This document shows, one piece after another, positions 47,449 to 55,916 of a stretch of DNA of 64,000 nt. The translations under genes were made by a program, and so were the position numbers. Below the pieces are notes generated by a model, which had not been told where the DNA came from, did not search any database, and was given only the letters and a program-made list of their open reading frames with translations. How positions within the stretch are numbered: the stretch's first letter is position 1; every line of letters begins with the position of its first letter. Source of the DNA: Sphingomonas faeni (GTDB lineage: Bacteria; Pseudomonadota; Alphaproteobacteria; Sphingomonadales; Sphingomonadaceae). The stretch covers positions 93,551 through 157,550 of the forward strand of contig NZ_JANBVH010000006.1 in NCBI RefSeq assembly GCF_024273235.1. Direction: 5' to 3'.

Positions 47449-47667
47449 TTACTGTCCCCGGCCGGTCTTCGCCTGAAGCTCGTCGATCTTCTTCGACGCA
47501 TCCGCCTTGGTCAGCGTCTCGTCGAATTCTTCGTGTGCTTCCTCGGACAGCGTCTTGAGGTAGCTCGCCTGCGCACCGGTCATCTTCTCGTCGCCGGTGG
47601 TCCAGTCGTCCGGGTCCTTCTCGGCGTTCGAGAACGGTTCGGACTTGGGGTTCGGGGTGTCGGACAT
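47449..47667 (-). CDS. DUF3072 family small protein
   Basis: A 72-residue acidic protein. The core KDPDDWTTGDEKMTGAQASY with LKTLSEEAHEEFDETLTKAD is the DUF3072 signature. The function is unknown. The start MSDTPNPK has AAAGGAATT upstream. A possible EcfG promoter lies before it, so a stress role is plausible but inferred. Downstream of ald on the same strand, 51 bp apart. Confidence 0.85.
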   Translation of the reverse strand: MSDTPNPKSEPFSNAEKDPDDWTTGDEKMTGAQASYLKTLSEEAHEEFDETLTKADASKKIDELQAKTGRGQ

Positions 47668-47689
47668 GGGTAATTCCTTTCCCCTGTCC

Positions 47690-47714
47690 AACACCCGTGT
47701 TCCGTATCCGTTCC
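47690..47714 (-). promoter_or_regulatory. Possible EcfG-type promoter of the DUF3072 gene
   Basis: Minus-strand GGAAC followed after exactly 16 bases by TGTT, against the consensus GGAAC-N16/17-CGTT. It is 23 bases before the start codon. Confidence 0.4.
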
Positions 47715-47718
47715 CGAG

Positions 47719-48825
47719 TCAGCCGGCCCATGCCTCGTAAGGTAAACCTAGATCATCGGCGACCGCCTTGTAGGCGATCTTGCCCTTGTAGACGTTCAGC
47801 CCGTTGGCGAGGTGCGGGTCGGCCTTCATCGCGGCCTCGGCGCCAAGATTCGCGAGCTTCAGCGCAAACGGCAGCGTCGCGTTGTTCAGCGCGAACGCCG
47901 ATGTCCGTGCGACCGCGCCGGGCATGTTGGCGACGCAGTAATGGATCACGCCGTCGACTTCGAACACCGGATCCTCGTGCGTCGTCGCGTGCGACGTCTC
48001 GAAGCACCCGCCCTGATCGATCGCGATGTCGACCAGCACCGAGCCGCGCTTCATCGTCTTGAGCATCTCGCGTGTCACCAGCTTCGGTGCAGCGGCCCCC
48101 GGCACCAGCACCGCGCCGATCACCAGATGCGCGTTCTTCACCGCCGCTGCGATCGCTGCCTTCGAGGCATAGGCGGTCTTGATCTGGCTGGAGAAGAACA
48201 TGTCGAGTTCGGCCAGGCGGTCGTTCGAGATGTCGTAGATCGTCACGTCGGCGCGCATGCCGACCGCCATCTGCGCGGCGTTGACGCCCGAGACGCCGCC
48301 GCCCAGAATCGCGACCTTGGCCGGCGCGACACCGGGCACGCCGCCGAGCAGGACGCCACGTCCGCCCTGCTCCTTCTCGAGATAATGCGCGCCGACCTGC
48401 ACCGACATGCGGCCTGCGACCTCGGACATCGGCTTCAGCAGCGGCAGCCCGCGGCGATTGTCGGTGACGGTCTCGTACGCGATGCAGGTCGCGCCGGACT
48501 TCATCAGCCCCTCGGCCTGTGGCTTGTCGGCGGCGAGGTGGAGGTAGGTGAACAGCAGGTGGCGCGGTTCGAGCATCGCGATCTCGCCCGGCTGCGGCTC
48601 CTTGACCTTCACGATCATGTCGGCACCGGCGAACACTGCGGCCGCGGTCGGCAGGATCGTCGCGCCCGCGTCGATATAGTCCTGGTCCTCGAAATCGATG
48701 CCGGCACCCGCCTGCGTCTCGACGACGACCTCGTGACCGGCGGCGACCAGTTCGGCGACCGACGGCGGCGTCAGGCCGACGCGATATTCGTGGTTCTTGA
48801 TTTCCTTGGGGACACCGACGCGCAT
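47719..48825 (-). CDS. ald: Alanine dehydrogenase
   Basis: The product (368 residues) converts L-alanine to pyruvate and ammonia with NAD. It has the start MRVGVPKEIKNHEYRVGLTP, the catalytic-site block MIVKVKEPQPGE and HLLFTYLHLAADK, and the NAD-binding VAILGGGVSGVNAAQMAVGM. The Asp-rich end of the site is GSVLVDIAIDQGGCFETS. ATG 48825 is preferred over the GTG three codons upstream. A divergent Lrp-family gene is the likely regulator (AldR-like). Confidence 0.96.
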   Translation of the reverse strand: MRVGVPKEIKNHEYRVGLTPPSVAELVAAGHEVVVETQAGAGIDFEDQDYIDAGATILPTAAAVFAGADMIVKVKEPQPGEIAMLEPRHLLFTYLHLAADKPQAEGLMKSGATCIAYETVTDNRRGLPLLKPMSEVAGRMSVQVGAHYLEKEQGGRGVLLGGVPGVAPAKVAILGGGVSGVNAAQMAVGMRADVTIYDISNDRLAELDMFFSSQIKTAYASKAAIAAAVKNAHLVIGAVLVPGAAAPKLVTREMLKTMKRGSVLVDIAIDQGGCFETSHATTHEDPVFEVDGVIHYCVANMPGAVARTSAFALNNATLPFALKLANLGAEAAMKADPHLANGLNVYKGKIAYKAVADDLGLPYEAWAG

Positions 48826-48843
48826 TGATTCCACTCCATTATC

Positions 48844-48914
48844 GTTTGCGCGATACTAGCGCGCCTTGGACGGGAAGGGTTCGCAAACTCGTTTCGATAC
48901 GGTAGCGCGTTTGC
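48844..48914. promoter_or_regulatory. Possible operator between ald and the Lrp-type gene
   Basis: Three copies of one half-site are visible: GTTTGCG at 48844, its complement CGCAAAC at 48882, and GTTTGC at 48909. The second and third form an inverted pair 27 bases apart. Multiple spaced half-sites fit the wrapped, octameric Lrp mode of binding. Only sequence repetition supports this. Confidence 0.4.
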
Positions 48915-48952
48915 AAGATGCGTGCATCAATCGCCATCAGAACGAGAGAATC

Positions 48953-49393
48953 TTGAGCGCTACGATCGAACGCAGGATTCTGGACCTGCTCGCCGCCAAT
49001 TCCGACCTGACCAGCGCCGAACTCGGCGACGCGGTCGGCCTCTCGGCGAGCGCCGCGCATCGCCGGGTCGCGCAGCTTCGGGAGAGCGGCGCGATCACCG
49101 GCTACCGTGCCGTCCTGTCGAGGGCCGCGCGCGGCGACCCGAGCATCGTCCTCGTCAACGTGACGCTGCGGGACCAGCGCAAGGAGACGATGGCCGCGTT
49201 CGAGGCGGAGATCGTCGACTGCCCGCAGGTTGTGCAATGCTTCCTGATGAGCGGCGAGGCGGATTACATGCTCCATGTCGAGATCCGCGACGGCGAGACG
49301 TTCGAGCGCATTCACCGCGAGACGTTGTCGCAACTGCCGGGGGTGACGCGGCTGGCGTCGCACTTCGTGATCCGCGAGGTCGTCACGCGTTGA
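48953..49393 (+). CDS. Lrp/AsnC family transcriptional regulator, probable ald regulator
   Basis: A 146-residue protein with an N-terminal helix-turn-helix (ERRILDLLAANSDLTSAELG, then LSASAAHRRVAQLRESGAIT) and the ligand-binding RAM domain (FLMSGEADYMLHVEIRD). It starts at TTG 48953. Divergence from ald and the family's role suggest that it activates ald in response to alanine, as AldR does elsewhere. This is inference from context. Confidence 0.9.
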   Translation: MSATIERRILDLLAANSDLTSAELGDAVGLSASAAHRRVAQLRESGAITGYRAVLSRAARGDPSIVLVNVTLRDQRKETMAAFEAEIVDCPQVVQCFLMSGEADYMLHVEIRDGETFERIHRETLSQLPGVTRLASHFVIREVVTR

Positions 49394-49403
49394 AGGCCCG
49401 CGG

Positions 49404-49524
49404 CTCTTCTCCCCTTCCCGGAAGGGAGGGGCGGGGGTGGGTCGGCTTCCGTATTGTCGGACGTCGGCGGCACAAGCGGACCGACCCACCCCCAACCCCT
49501 CCCTTTCAGGGAGGGGAGAACTTC
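49404..49524. repeat. Dispersed palindrome, family C
   Basis: Arms TCTCCCCTTCCCGGAAGGGA and TCCCTTTCAGGGAGGGGAGA with inner GGGGGTGGGTCGG/CCGACCCACCCCC. It lies in the 365-bp stretch 49394-49758. Confidence 0.83.
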
Positions 49525-49534
49525 TCCCGCTGAC

Positions 49535-49613
49535 GTTTTACTGCGCACGCAGGAATCCAGGATCACGAGCGATATCCCCCGTTACCCTGGGCTCCTGCGT
49601 GCGCAGGAGAACA
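49535..49613. repeat. Dispersed palindrome, family B
   Basis: Arms TGTTTTACTGCGCACGCAGG and CCTGCGTGCGCAGGAGAACA, inner AATCCAGGAT/ACCCTGGGCT. It directly follows the family C copy. From 49614 to 49720 I see only probable upstream sequence of kup. Confidence 0.82.
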
Positions 49614-49720
49614 TGAGTGATCAGCCCCGGTTAATCCACGCTAACCGCGCCGCCGTTGCCGCCCTTTACCCCTCATGCTAAATGCGCGCGCTTGGGGCAC
49701 AGGGTGAAATCGGAAATTCG

Positions 49721-49762
49721 ATGAAGATTGCTGCACTTCCGGGTCGATTCACCGTCCAGTGA
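49721..49762 (+). CDS. Possible 13-codon leader ORF coupled to kup
   Basis: ATG 49721 opens a short frame [13 protein letters not shown] whose TGA overlaps the GTG start of kup (GTGA). kup itself has no clear Shine-Dalgarno sequence, so ribosomes ending the leader may restart on kup. The overlap is seen; a function is inferred. Confidence 0.4.
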   Translation: MKIAALPGRFTVQ

Positions 49763-51690
49763 GCGTCGACCAGACCGCCGCGGCTTCGACCGTGCCACCC
49801 GCCAATCTCGATCTCGAGACGGGGCATCACAATTCGGACGGCATGCTGAAGCTCGCCTTCGGGGCGATCGGCATCGTCTTCGGCGATATCGGCACGAGCC
49901 CGCTCTATGCCTTTCGCGAGACCTTCGCCGGCCACCACAAGCTCGCGCTCGACGCGGCGCACATCATGGGCGTCATCAGCCTGATGTTCTGGTCGATGAT
50001 GATCGTCGTGACGGTCAAATACGTCATCATCATCATGCGCGCCGACAACAAGGGCGAGGGCGGAAGCCTCGCCTTGCTCGCGCTCGTCTCGGGCAAGACC
50101 AAGACGAGGCGCTGGAGCAAGGGCATCATCCTGCTCGGCGTGTTCGCGACGGCGTTGTTCTACGGCGACAGCATGATTACGCCCGCGGTGTCGGTGCTGT
50201 CTGCGGTCGAAGGTCTCGCCGTCGCAGCGCCAGCCTTTGCCGGCCTGGTGCTGCCTATCGTGATCGTTATCCTGATCGCGCTGTTCTGGGTGCAGAAGAG
50301 CGGCACCGCGCGCATCGGCCTCGTGTTCGGGCCGATCATGCTGGTGTATTTCAGCGTAATTGCGGTGCTCGGCATCCTCAGCATCGTCCAAACCCCCGGC
50401 GTGCTCTGGGCGCTGTCGCCGCATTATGCAGTCGAGTTCTTCATCATAGACCCGGAGCGCGCGTTCCTCGCACTCGGCTCGGTCGTGCTCGCGGTCACCG
50501 GTGCCGAGGCGCTGTATGCGGACATGGGGCATTTCGGCCGCAAGCCGATCGGCATCTCGTGGCTGTTCTTCGTGCTGCCGGCGTTGATCCTGAATTACAT
50601 GGGGCAGGGCGCGCTGCTGTTCCGCGACGGGCAGGCGGCGTTGGTCAGTCCGTTCTACAATCTCGCGCCCGAAAGCCTCCAGCTTCCGCTCGTCATCCTC
50701 GCGACGATGGCTGCGGTGATCGCGTCGCAAGCGGTCATTTCCGGCGCGTTCTCAGTGACCCAGCAGGCGATCCAGCTCGGCTTCATCCCGCGCCTCCGCA
50801 TCGAGCACACCAGTGCCTCCACCGCCGGCCAGATCTACATCCCGCTCGTCAACGGCGCGTTGATGGTGATGGTGATCCTGCTCGTGCTGTTCTTCCGCAC
50901 CTCGTCGAACCTGACCAGCGCGTACGGGATCGCGGTGACCGGGGCGATGTTCATCGATACCTGCCTGCTCGGCGTGGTGCTGTTCCGCCTCTGGAACTGG
51001 CCGAAGATCGCGGCGATCCCGCTGCTCGCGATCTTCTTCACCGTCGACGGCGCCTATTTCGCGGCGAACCTCACCAAGGTGCCGGCGGGCGGCTGGTTCC
51101 CGCTGCTGGTCGGCTTCATCATCTTCACCTTCCTGACGACCTGGTCGAAGGGGCGGCAGCTGATGATCGACCGGATGCACGAGGCCGCCATGCCGATCAA
51201 GGTGTTCATCGGGTCGGCGGCGGGGTCGGCGTCACGCGTGCCCGGCACCGCGGTGTTCATGACCTCGACGGCGGATGGCGTGCCGCACGCGCTGCTCCAC
51301 AACCTCAAGCACAACAAGGTTCTGCACGAGCGCGTCATCCTGCTGACGGTCAAGATCGTCGGCCAGCCTTATTGGCCCGCCAATGATCGTGCGGTGCGCG
51401 AGGATCTCGGCGACGGCTTCCACCGGCTGATCCTGCGCTATGGCTTCATGGAGGATGCCGACGTGCCCGCGGCGCTGCGCCAGGTCCATAGCTGCGGTGC
51501 GGACTTCAAGATGATGGACACGAGCTTTTTCCTGTCGCGCCAGACGCTGCTCGCGTCCGACAAGCCCGGCATGATGATCTGGCGCGAAAAGCTGTTCGCG
51601 TGGATGCTGCGCAACGCGGAGAGCGCGATGGAGTTCTTCCGGCTGCCGACGAATCGCGTTGTCGAGCTGGGTAGCCAGGTCGAGATTTGA
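49759..51690 (+). CDS. kup: Low-affinity potassium uptake permease Kup
   Basis: A 643-residue K+/H+ symporter of the KUP/HAK/KT family. The signature is [20 protein letters not shown] near residue 35, and about 12 membrane helices follow to residue 450 ([20 protein letters not shown] and others). A cytoplasmic C-terminal domain ends [20 protein letters not shown]. It imports K+ at the inner membrane. Translation may depend on the small leader ORF upstream. Confidence 0.95.
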   Translation: MSVDQTAAASTVPPANLDLETGHHNSDGMLKLAFGAIGIVFGDIGTSPLYAFRETFAGHHKLALDAAHIMGVISLMFWSMMIVVTVKYVIIIMRADNKGEGGSLALLALVSGKTKTRRWSKGIILLGVFATALFYGDSMITPAVSVLSAVEGLAVAAPAFAGLVLPIVIVILIALFWVQKSGTARIGLVFGPIMLVYFSVIAVLGILSIVQTPGVLWALSPHYAVEFFIIDPERAFLALGSVVLAVTGAEALYADMGHFGRKPIGISWLFFVLPALILNYMGQGALLFRDGQAALVSPFYNLAPESLQLPLVILATMAAVIASQAVISGAFSVTQQAIQLGFIPRLRIEHTSASTAGQIYIPLVNGALMVMVILLVLFFRTSSNLTSAYGIAVTGAMFIDTCLLGVVLFRLWNWPKIAAIPLLAIFFTVDGAYFAANLTKVPAGGWFPLLVGFIIFTFLTTWSKGRQLMIDRMHEAAMPIKVFIGSAAGSASRVPGTAVFMTSTADGVPHALLHNLKHNKVLHERVILLTVKIVGQPYWPANDRAVREDLGDGFHRLILRYGFMEDADVPAALRQVHSCGADFKMMDTSFFLSRQTLLASDKPGMMIWREKLFAWMLRNAESAMEFFRLPTNRVVELGSQVEI

Positions 51691-51749
51691 TGGCTCGTTT
51701 GGTCGATATCCCGGACTCGCTCGGCGCGCCTATCCTCCAGACGTTTGCG

Positions 51750-51855
51750 CCCCCCCGGCGGAGGCCGGGGCCCAATTGGAGAGGTTGCCGTAACGGAGCG
51801 CGGCCTTCGTCATTGACGTTTCCCAATTGGACCCCGGCCTTCGCCGGGGGGGTGG
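51750..51855. repeat. Dispersed palindrome, family A
   Basis: Arms CCCCCGGCGGAGGCCGGGGC and GACCCCGGCCTTCGCCGGGG with CCCAATTGG on both sides. It ends only 8 bp before the next ATG, and its GGGGGGGTGG end is the only Shine-Dalgarno-like sequence there. Confidence 0.84.
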
Positions 51856-51862
51856 CTCTCCC

Positions 51863-52381
51863 ATGACGGGTCCGTCCGAAGTCGCCCCGATCATCGTCAC
51901 CGCCTTGTTCGGTCGCCAGGACACCGCGTTCTTCGATGCCATGCGCCGCGAGCATTTCCCGCCCGAGCGCAACCAGCTCGACGCGCATCTGACGCTGTTC
52001 CACCACCTGCCGCCCTCAGGGCTCGACGAGCTGAAGCACCGCCTCAACCAGGAAACCCGCGGCATCCGCGCGCCGCAAGCGCGGATCGGCGGCCTGATGT
52101 CGCTCGGCCGCGGTGTCGCCTATCGGATCGAATCCCCCGACCTCGTCGGCATCCGCGCGCGCCTCGCCGACGCGTTCACCGGCATGCTGACGCCGCAGGA
52201 CGCGGGCGGCTGGCGGCCGCACGTCACGATCCAGAACAAGGTCAGCCCCCAGGTGGCCAAGCTCCTGCTCGGCAATCTGCAACGCGATTTCGCCCCGAAG
52301 GACGTCGAAATCGCCGGTCTGGGCGCATGGTGGTATCGCGGCGGACCGTGGGAAGCGATTTCCCGGCATATGTTCGCTTGA
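51863..52381 (+). CDS. 2'-5' RNA ligase/2H phosphoesterase family protein
   Basis: A 172-residue protein with the two His-x-Thr-x motifs of the 2H phosphoesterase superfamily: DAHLTLFHHLPP near residue 42 and WRPHVTIQNKVSP near 117. Such enzymes act on 2',3'-cyclic phosphates or RNA ends. The partner and substrate are not readable from sequence. The start was chosen directly after the family A palindrome; the frame extends upstream only through the repeat. Confidence 0.85.
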   Translation: MTGPSEVAPIIVTALFGRQDTAFFDAMRREHFPPERNQLDAHLTLFHHLPPSGLDELKHRLNQETRGIRAPQARIGGLMSLGRGVAYRIESPDLVGIRARLADAFTGMLTPQDAGGWRPHVTIQNKVSPQVAKLLLGNLQRDFAPKDVEIAGLGAWWYRGGPWEAISRHMFA

Positions 52382-52416
52382 CCGTCTGGAAACCGCTTCC
52401 TATAGGCCGCGCCTCG

Positions 52417-52436
52417 CAGGGAAGAATGCTTCCCTG
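52417..52436 (+). terminator. Hairpin after the 2H phosphoesterase gene
   Basis: Perfect 8-bp stem CAGGGAAG/CTTCCCTG with AATG loop, 12 bp before tRNA-Met. No T-run, so it may be a weak terminator or a processing signal. Confidence 0.4.
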
Positions 52437-52447
52437 ACGGACGGTAC

Positions 52448-52524
52448 GGCGAAGTAGCTCAGTTGGTTAGAGCACGGGAATCATAATCCTGGGGTCGGGG
52501 GTTCAAGTCCCTCCTTCGCTACCA
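52448..52524 (+). tRNA. tRNA-Met (anticodon CAU, elongator type)
   Basis: A 77-base cloverleaf with encoded CCA. Acceptor GGCGAAG/CTTCGCT keeps the G1-U72 wobble common in alphaproteobacterial elongator Met tRNA. The anticodon loop ATCATAA gives CAU. The initiator would show a C1-A72 mismatch and a GGG/CCC anticodon stem. Confidence 0.9.
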
Positions 52525-52705
52525 TTTCGGACCTGGCGCAAGGCGCCGCCGGCATATTTCCCGCAGACCGACGCAGGCGATCACCAACTGCGGGAAACTC
52601 GTCTTCGCAATCGCAAAATGCGCTTCTATTGCCTTGGGTTAATGGTCAGCCTGTGTGCCGCATTTCGAGCGCACGCGTCGGCCCGGCCTTACGGGAGATA
52701 CGAGT

Positions 52706-55090
52706 ATGCGTGACAAACGCCCTGATGGGCGCCCTGATGGGATCGCCGATTATACGGGTCCGGCCGGCGGCTGGGGAGCGCTGAAGGCAGTCGCCGTCTC
52801 GCTGAAGGCGCAGCAGATCGTCGTGCGCGGCGGCCAGACTTTGCTCAAGTCGAACCAGCCGGACGGCTTCGATTGCCCAAGCTGTGCCTGGCCAGACCCG
52901 AAACATACTTCGTCGTTCGAATTCTGCGAGAACGGCGCCAAGGCCGTCGCGTGGGAATCGACCGCCAAGACGATCGGCGCCGATTTCTTCGCCGCGCATA
53001 GCGTCTCCGACATCTGGCAGCAGAGCGATCACTGGATCGAGGACCAGGGCCGCGTCACCGAGCCGCTTCGCTACAACGCCGCGACCGATCACTATGAGGT
53101 CGTGAGCTGGGACGAGGCGATGCGCGGGATCGGCGCTGGCCTCGCCGCCGTACCGGACCCGAACCAGGCGGAATTCTACACCTCGGGCCGCTGCTCGAAC
53201 GAGGCGGCGTTCCTGTTCCAGCTGTTCGTGCGGCTGTACGGCACCAACAACTTCCCCGACTGCTCGAACATGTGCCACGAGGCGACCTCGGTCGGCCTTC
53301 CCAAGTCGATCGGCATCGGCAAGGGCACCGTCAGCCTCGAGGATTTCGACCACGCCGACCTGATCCTGTCGATCGGCCACAACCCCGGCACCAACCATCC
53401 GCGGATGATGGCGACGCTGCGCGAAGTGTCGAAGCGCGGTGGCAAGATCATCGTCTTCAACCCGCTCAAGGAACGCTCGCTCGAACGCTTCGAATCGCCG
53501 CAGTCGGTGGTCGAGATGGCGACGATGTCGGCGACCCCGATCGCCAGCAGCTATTACCAGGTGAAGGTCGGCGGCGACGCGGCCGCGCTGAAGGGTATCG
53601 CCAAGGCGCTTGTTGCGCTCGACGAGGCCGCGAAGGTGTCGGGCGGCGAACGCGCGCTCGATCACGCGTTCATCGCCGAGCATACCGCGGGGCTCGACGA
53701 CTATATCGCCGACCTCGCGACCACCGAATGGGCGGACATCGAACGCTCCAGCGGGCTCTCGCGCACCGATCTGGAAGAGGTGGCGCTCGCCTATTCGAAG
53801 TCGAAAGCGGCTATCTGCTGCTACGGCATGGGCGTCACCCAGCACCGCACCGGCACCACCAACGTCCAGCAGATCGCCAATTTGCTCCTCCTGCGTGGCA
53901 ACATGGGCAAGCCGGGCGCGGGTATCTGTCCGCTGCGTGGCCACAGCAACGTCCAGGGCGACCGCACCGTCGGCATCACCGAGCGGCCGATGCCGATGCT
54001 GCTCGACAACATGCGTGACGTCTTCGGCTTCGAGCCACCGCGCGAGCACGGCCATTCGGTGGTCGAGAGCATCGCCGCGATGCGCGACGGCAAGGCCAAG
54101 GCGATCGTCTGCCTCGGTGGCAATCTCGCGATCGCCTCGTCCGATCCGCAGGCCTGCGCGGAAGGGTTCCGCAACCTCGATCTTGCCGTGCACATCACCA
54201 CCAAGCTCAATCGCACGATGCTGTTGATGGCGAAGTCTACGTACATCCTGCCATGTCTTGGTCGGACCGAACTCGACATGCAGGCGACCGGCCAGCAGGC
54301 GGTGACGGTCGAGGATTCGATGTCGATGGTCCACGCTTCGTGCGGCTTCCTGATGCCGCCGGGCGAGAACGTGAAGTCGGAGATCTGGATCGTCGGCGAG
54401 ATCGCCAAGGCGACCTTCGCCGCCAAGGGCCGCGCGCCGATCGCAATCGACTGGGATGCCTATGTCGGCGACTACAGCCTGATCCGCGACAAGATCGAAG
54501 CGGTGTTCCCGGCGTTTGCCGATTACAACGCACGCATCCGCAAGCCGGGCGGCTTCCACCTTCCGAATTCGGCGGCGATGCGCGAGTGGAAGACGGATAG
54601 CGGCAAGGCCAACTTCATCGTCACCCAGGGCGTGGAGAAGGACGAGAGCGCGGGCGATCCGACCGTGCTGCGGCTCACCACGCTGCGCGCGCACGACCAG
54701 TACAACACCACCGTCTACAGCCTCGACGATCGCTATCGCGGAGTGTTCGGACGTCGCGACATCCTGTTCATGAACGAGCGCGACATGGCACGGCTTGGAC
54801 ACAAGGAAGGCGACGTCGTCGACATCGCCACCGCGCTTCAGTTCGCGCGGCCCGATCGCGTCGTGCAGAAGCTGATGCTGGTCCGGTACGCGCTGCCCGA
54901 TGGCTGCGTCGCCTCCTACTACCCCGAGACGCAGCCGTTGATCGCGCTCGAGGATCACGATCCGCAGAGCTTCACACCCTCCTACAAATCCATTCCGGTG
55001 ACCGTCCGTCCCGCGGCGGCCGACATGGGTTCGGATCGCGGCGTGGTGCGTGCCGGGATCGTCGGCCAGAAAAGCAAAATTGGCGCATGA
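52706..55090 (+). CDS. FdhF/YdeP family molybdopterin oxidoreductase (copy 1)
   Basis: The product (794 residues) is a molybdenum enzyme related to formate dehydrogenase alpha subunits. The N-terminal Cys region is FDCPSCAWPDP followed later by FEFCENGAKA, three cysteines rather than the usual four-Cys iron-sulfur pattern. The likely Mo ligand is Cys in DCSNMCHEATSVGL near residue 197, followed by His as in formate dehydrogenases. No selenocysteine is involved. The cofactor region GHSNVQGDRTVGI and the C-terminal MoCo-binding domain are complete. There is no twin-arginine signal, so it is cytoplasmic. focA is coupled downstream by ATGA, suggesting formate as substrate or product; this is inference. 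It is a paralogue of the protein at 57207-59495. Confidence 0.9.
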   Translation: MRDKRPDGRPDGIADYTGPAGGWGALKAVAVSLKAQQIVVRGGQTLLKSNQPDGFDCPSCAWPDPKHTSSFEFCENGAKAVAWESTAKTIGADFFAAHSVSDIWQQSDHWIEDQGRVTEPLRYNAATDHYEVVSWDEAMRGIGAGLAAVPDPNQAEFYTSGRCSNEAAFLFQLFVRLYGTNNFPDCSNMCHEATSVGLPKSIGIGKGTVSLEDFDHADLILSIGHNPGTNHPRMMATLREVSKRGGKIIVFNPLKERSLERFESPQSVVEMATMSATPIASSYYQVKVGGDAAALKGIAKALVALDEAAKVSGGERALDHAFIAEHTAGLDDYIADLATTEWADIERSSGLSRTDLEEVALAYSKSKAAICCYGMGVTQHRTGTTNVQQIANLLLLRGNMGKPGAGICPLRGHSNVQGDRTVGITERPMPMLLDNMRDVFGFEPPREHGHSVVESIAAMRDGKAKAIVCLGGNLAIASSDPQACAEGFRNLDLAVHITTKLNRTMLLMAKSTYILPCLGRTELDMQATGQQAVTVEDSMSMVHASCGFLMPPGENVKSEIWIVGEIAKATFAAKGRAPIAIDWDAYVGDYSLIRDKIEAVFPAFADYNARIRKPGGFHLPNSAAMREWKTDSGKANFIVTQGVEKDESAGDPTVLRLTTLRAHDQYNTTVYSLDDRYRGVFGRRDILFMNERDMARLGHKEGDVVDIATALQFARPDRVVQKLMLVRYALPDGCVASYYPETQPLIALEDHDPQSFTPSYKSIPVTVRPAAADMGSDRGVVRAGIVGQKSKIGA

Positions 55091-55875
55091 GCACCGGTTA
55101 CACGTCGACGATCGACACCTACGCTACCCTCGCCGCGACCAAGGCGGATGCGCTCCGGCGCTCTCCGGCAGGGTTCTTCGCCGGGGCGATCCTTGCGGGT
55201 ACGTATATCGGTATCGCGATGATCCTCGCGCTCAGCACCGGGTCGGGGCTCGAACCGGGCGTGCGCCCGCTGGTGATGGGGGCGACCTTCGGGTTGGGGC
55301 TGATCCTGACCGTCTTCGCGGGCGCCGAACTCTTCACCGGCTATGTGATGTATCTCGGCTTCGGTCTGGCCAAGCGGACGATCACCGTCGCGGACGCCGT
55401 GAAGCTGACCGTCGTCGTCTGGATCGGTAACCTCGTCGGCGGTGTGGTGCTGTCGCTCGTATTTGCGGCGGGCGGCGGCGGCGCGATCTTCGCCAACGCC
55501 GATGCGATGTTCCATGGCTATGTCCAGCACAAGGTGTCCGTGGATGCGACTGCGCTGCTGGCACGTGCCATCCTCTGCAACTGGCTCGTCTGCCTCGCGA
55601 TCTGGACCGCGGCCCGCATGACCGGCGATGCCGCCAAGTGCATCGGCATGGCCTGGATCCTGCTGGCCTTCGTAGCGGCCGGGTTCGAGCATTCGGTCGC
55701 CAACATGACTGCATTGACGCTGGGGCTGCTCGTCCCGAACGCCTCGATCGATATGGCGGGTATGATCCGCAACCTCGCGATCGTCAGCGTCGGCAACATC
55801 ATCGGCGGGCTGGTGTTCGTCGTCGGAGGCTATCTCGTGGCGGCCAAGACCGATGTCGTGACGGCCACCAAGTGA
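55087..55875 (+). CDS. focA: Formate/nitrite transporter family channel
   Basis: A 262-residue channel of the FNT family with six membrane helices: SPAGFFAGAILAGTYIGIAM near residue 24, VFAGAELFTGYVMY, IGNLVGGVVLSLVFAAG, and LARAILCNWLVCLAIWTAAR. The pattern FEHSVANMTALTLGLL has the central His of the family. It moves formate or nitrite over the inner membrane. It is coupled to a YdeP-type oxidoreductase, so formate is more likely than nitrite, but sequence cannot prove it. Confidence 0.88.
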   Translation: MSTGYTSTIDTYATLAATKADALRRSPAGFFAGAILAGTYIGIAMILALSTGSGLEPGVRPLVMGATFGLGLILTVFAGAELFTGYVMYLGFGLAKRTITVADAVKLTVVVWIGNLVGGVVLSLVFAAGGGGAIFANADAMFHGYVQHKVSVDATALLARAILCNWLVCLAIWTAARMTGDAAKCIGMAWILLAFVAAGFEHSVANMTALTLGLLVPNASIDMAGMIRNLAIVSVGNIIGGLVFVVGGYLVAAKTDVVTATK

Positions 55876-55881
55876 GGCCTG

Positions 55882-55916
55882 CTTCGACTAGCCGCATCGT
55901 CTGCGGCTAGTCGAAG
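55882..55916. terminator. Bidirectional hairpin between focA and fdhD
   Basis: Perfect 15-bp arms CTTCGACTAGCCGCA and TGCGGCTAGTCGAAG around TCGTC. It sits between the convergent operons and includes the last codons and stop of fdhD. Confidence 0.75.

Noticed and set aside
52448..52524. tRNA-Ile2 (CAU read as AUA) or initiator tRNA-Met
   Set aside because: The acceptor with G1-U72 and the anticodon stem fit elongator Met; initiator features (C1-A72 mismatch, GGG/CCC stem) are missing.
53282..53323. Selenocysteine at the Mo site of the FdhF/YdeP enzymes
   Set aside because: Both genes encode Cys before the conserved His, with no in-frame TGA.
52646..54958. Long open frame opposite the first FdhF/YdeP gene
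   Set aside because: Shadow frame without recognisable motifs; the plus-strand enzyme is clear.
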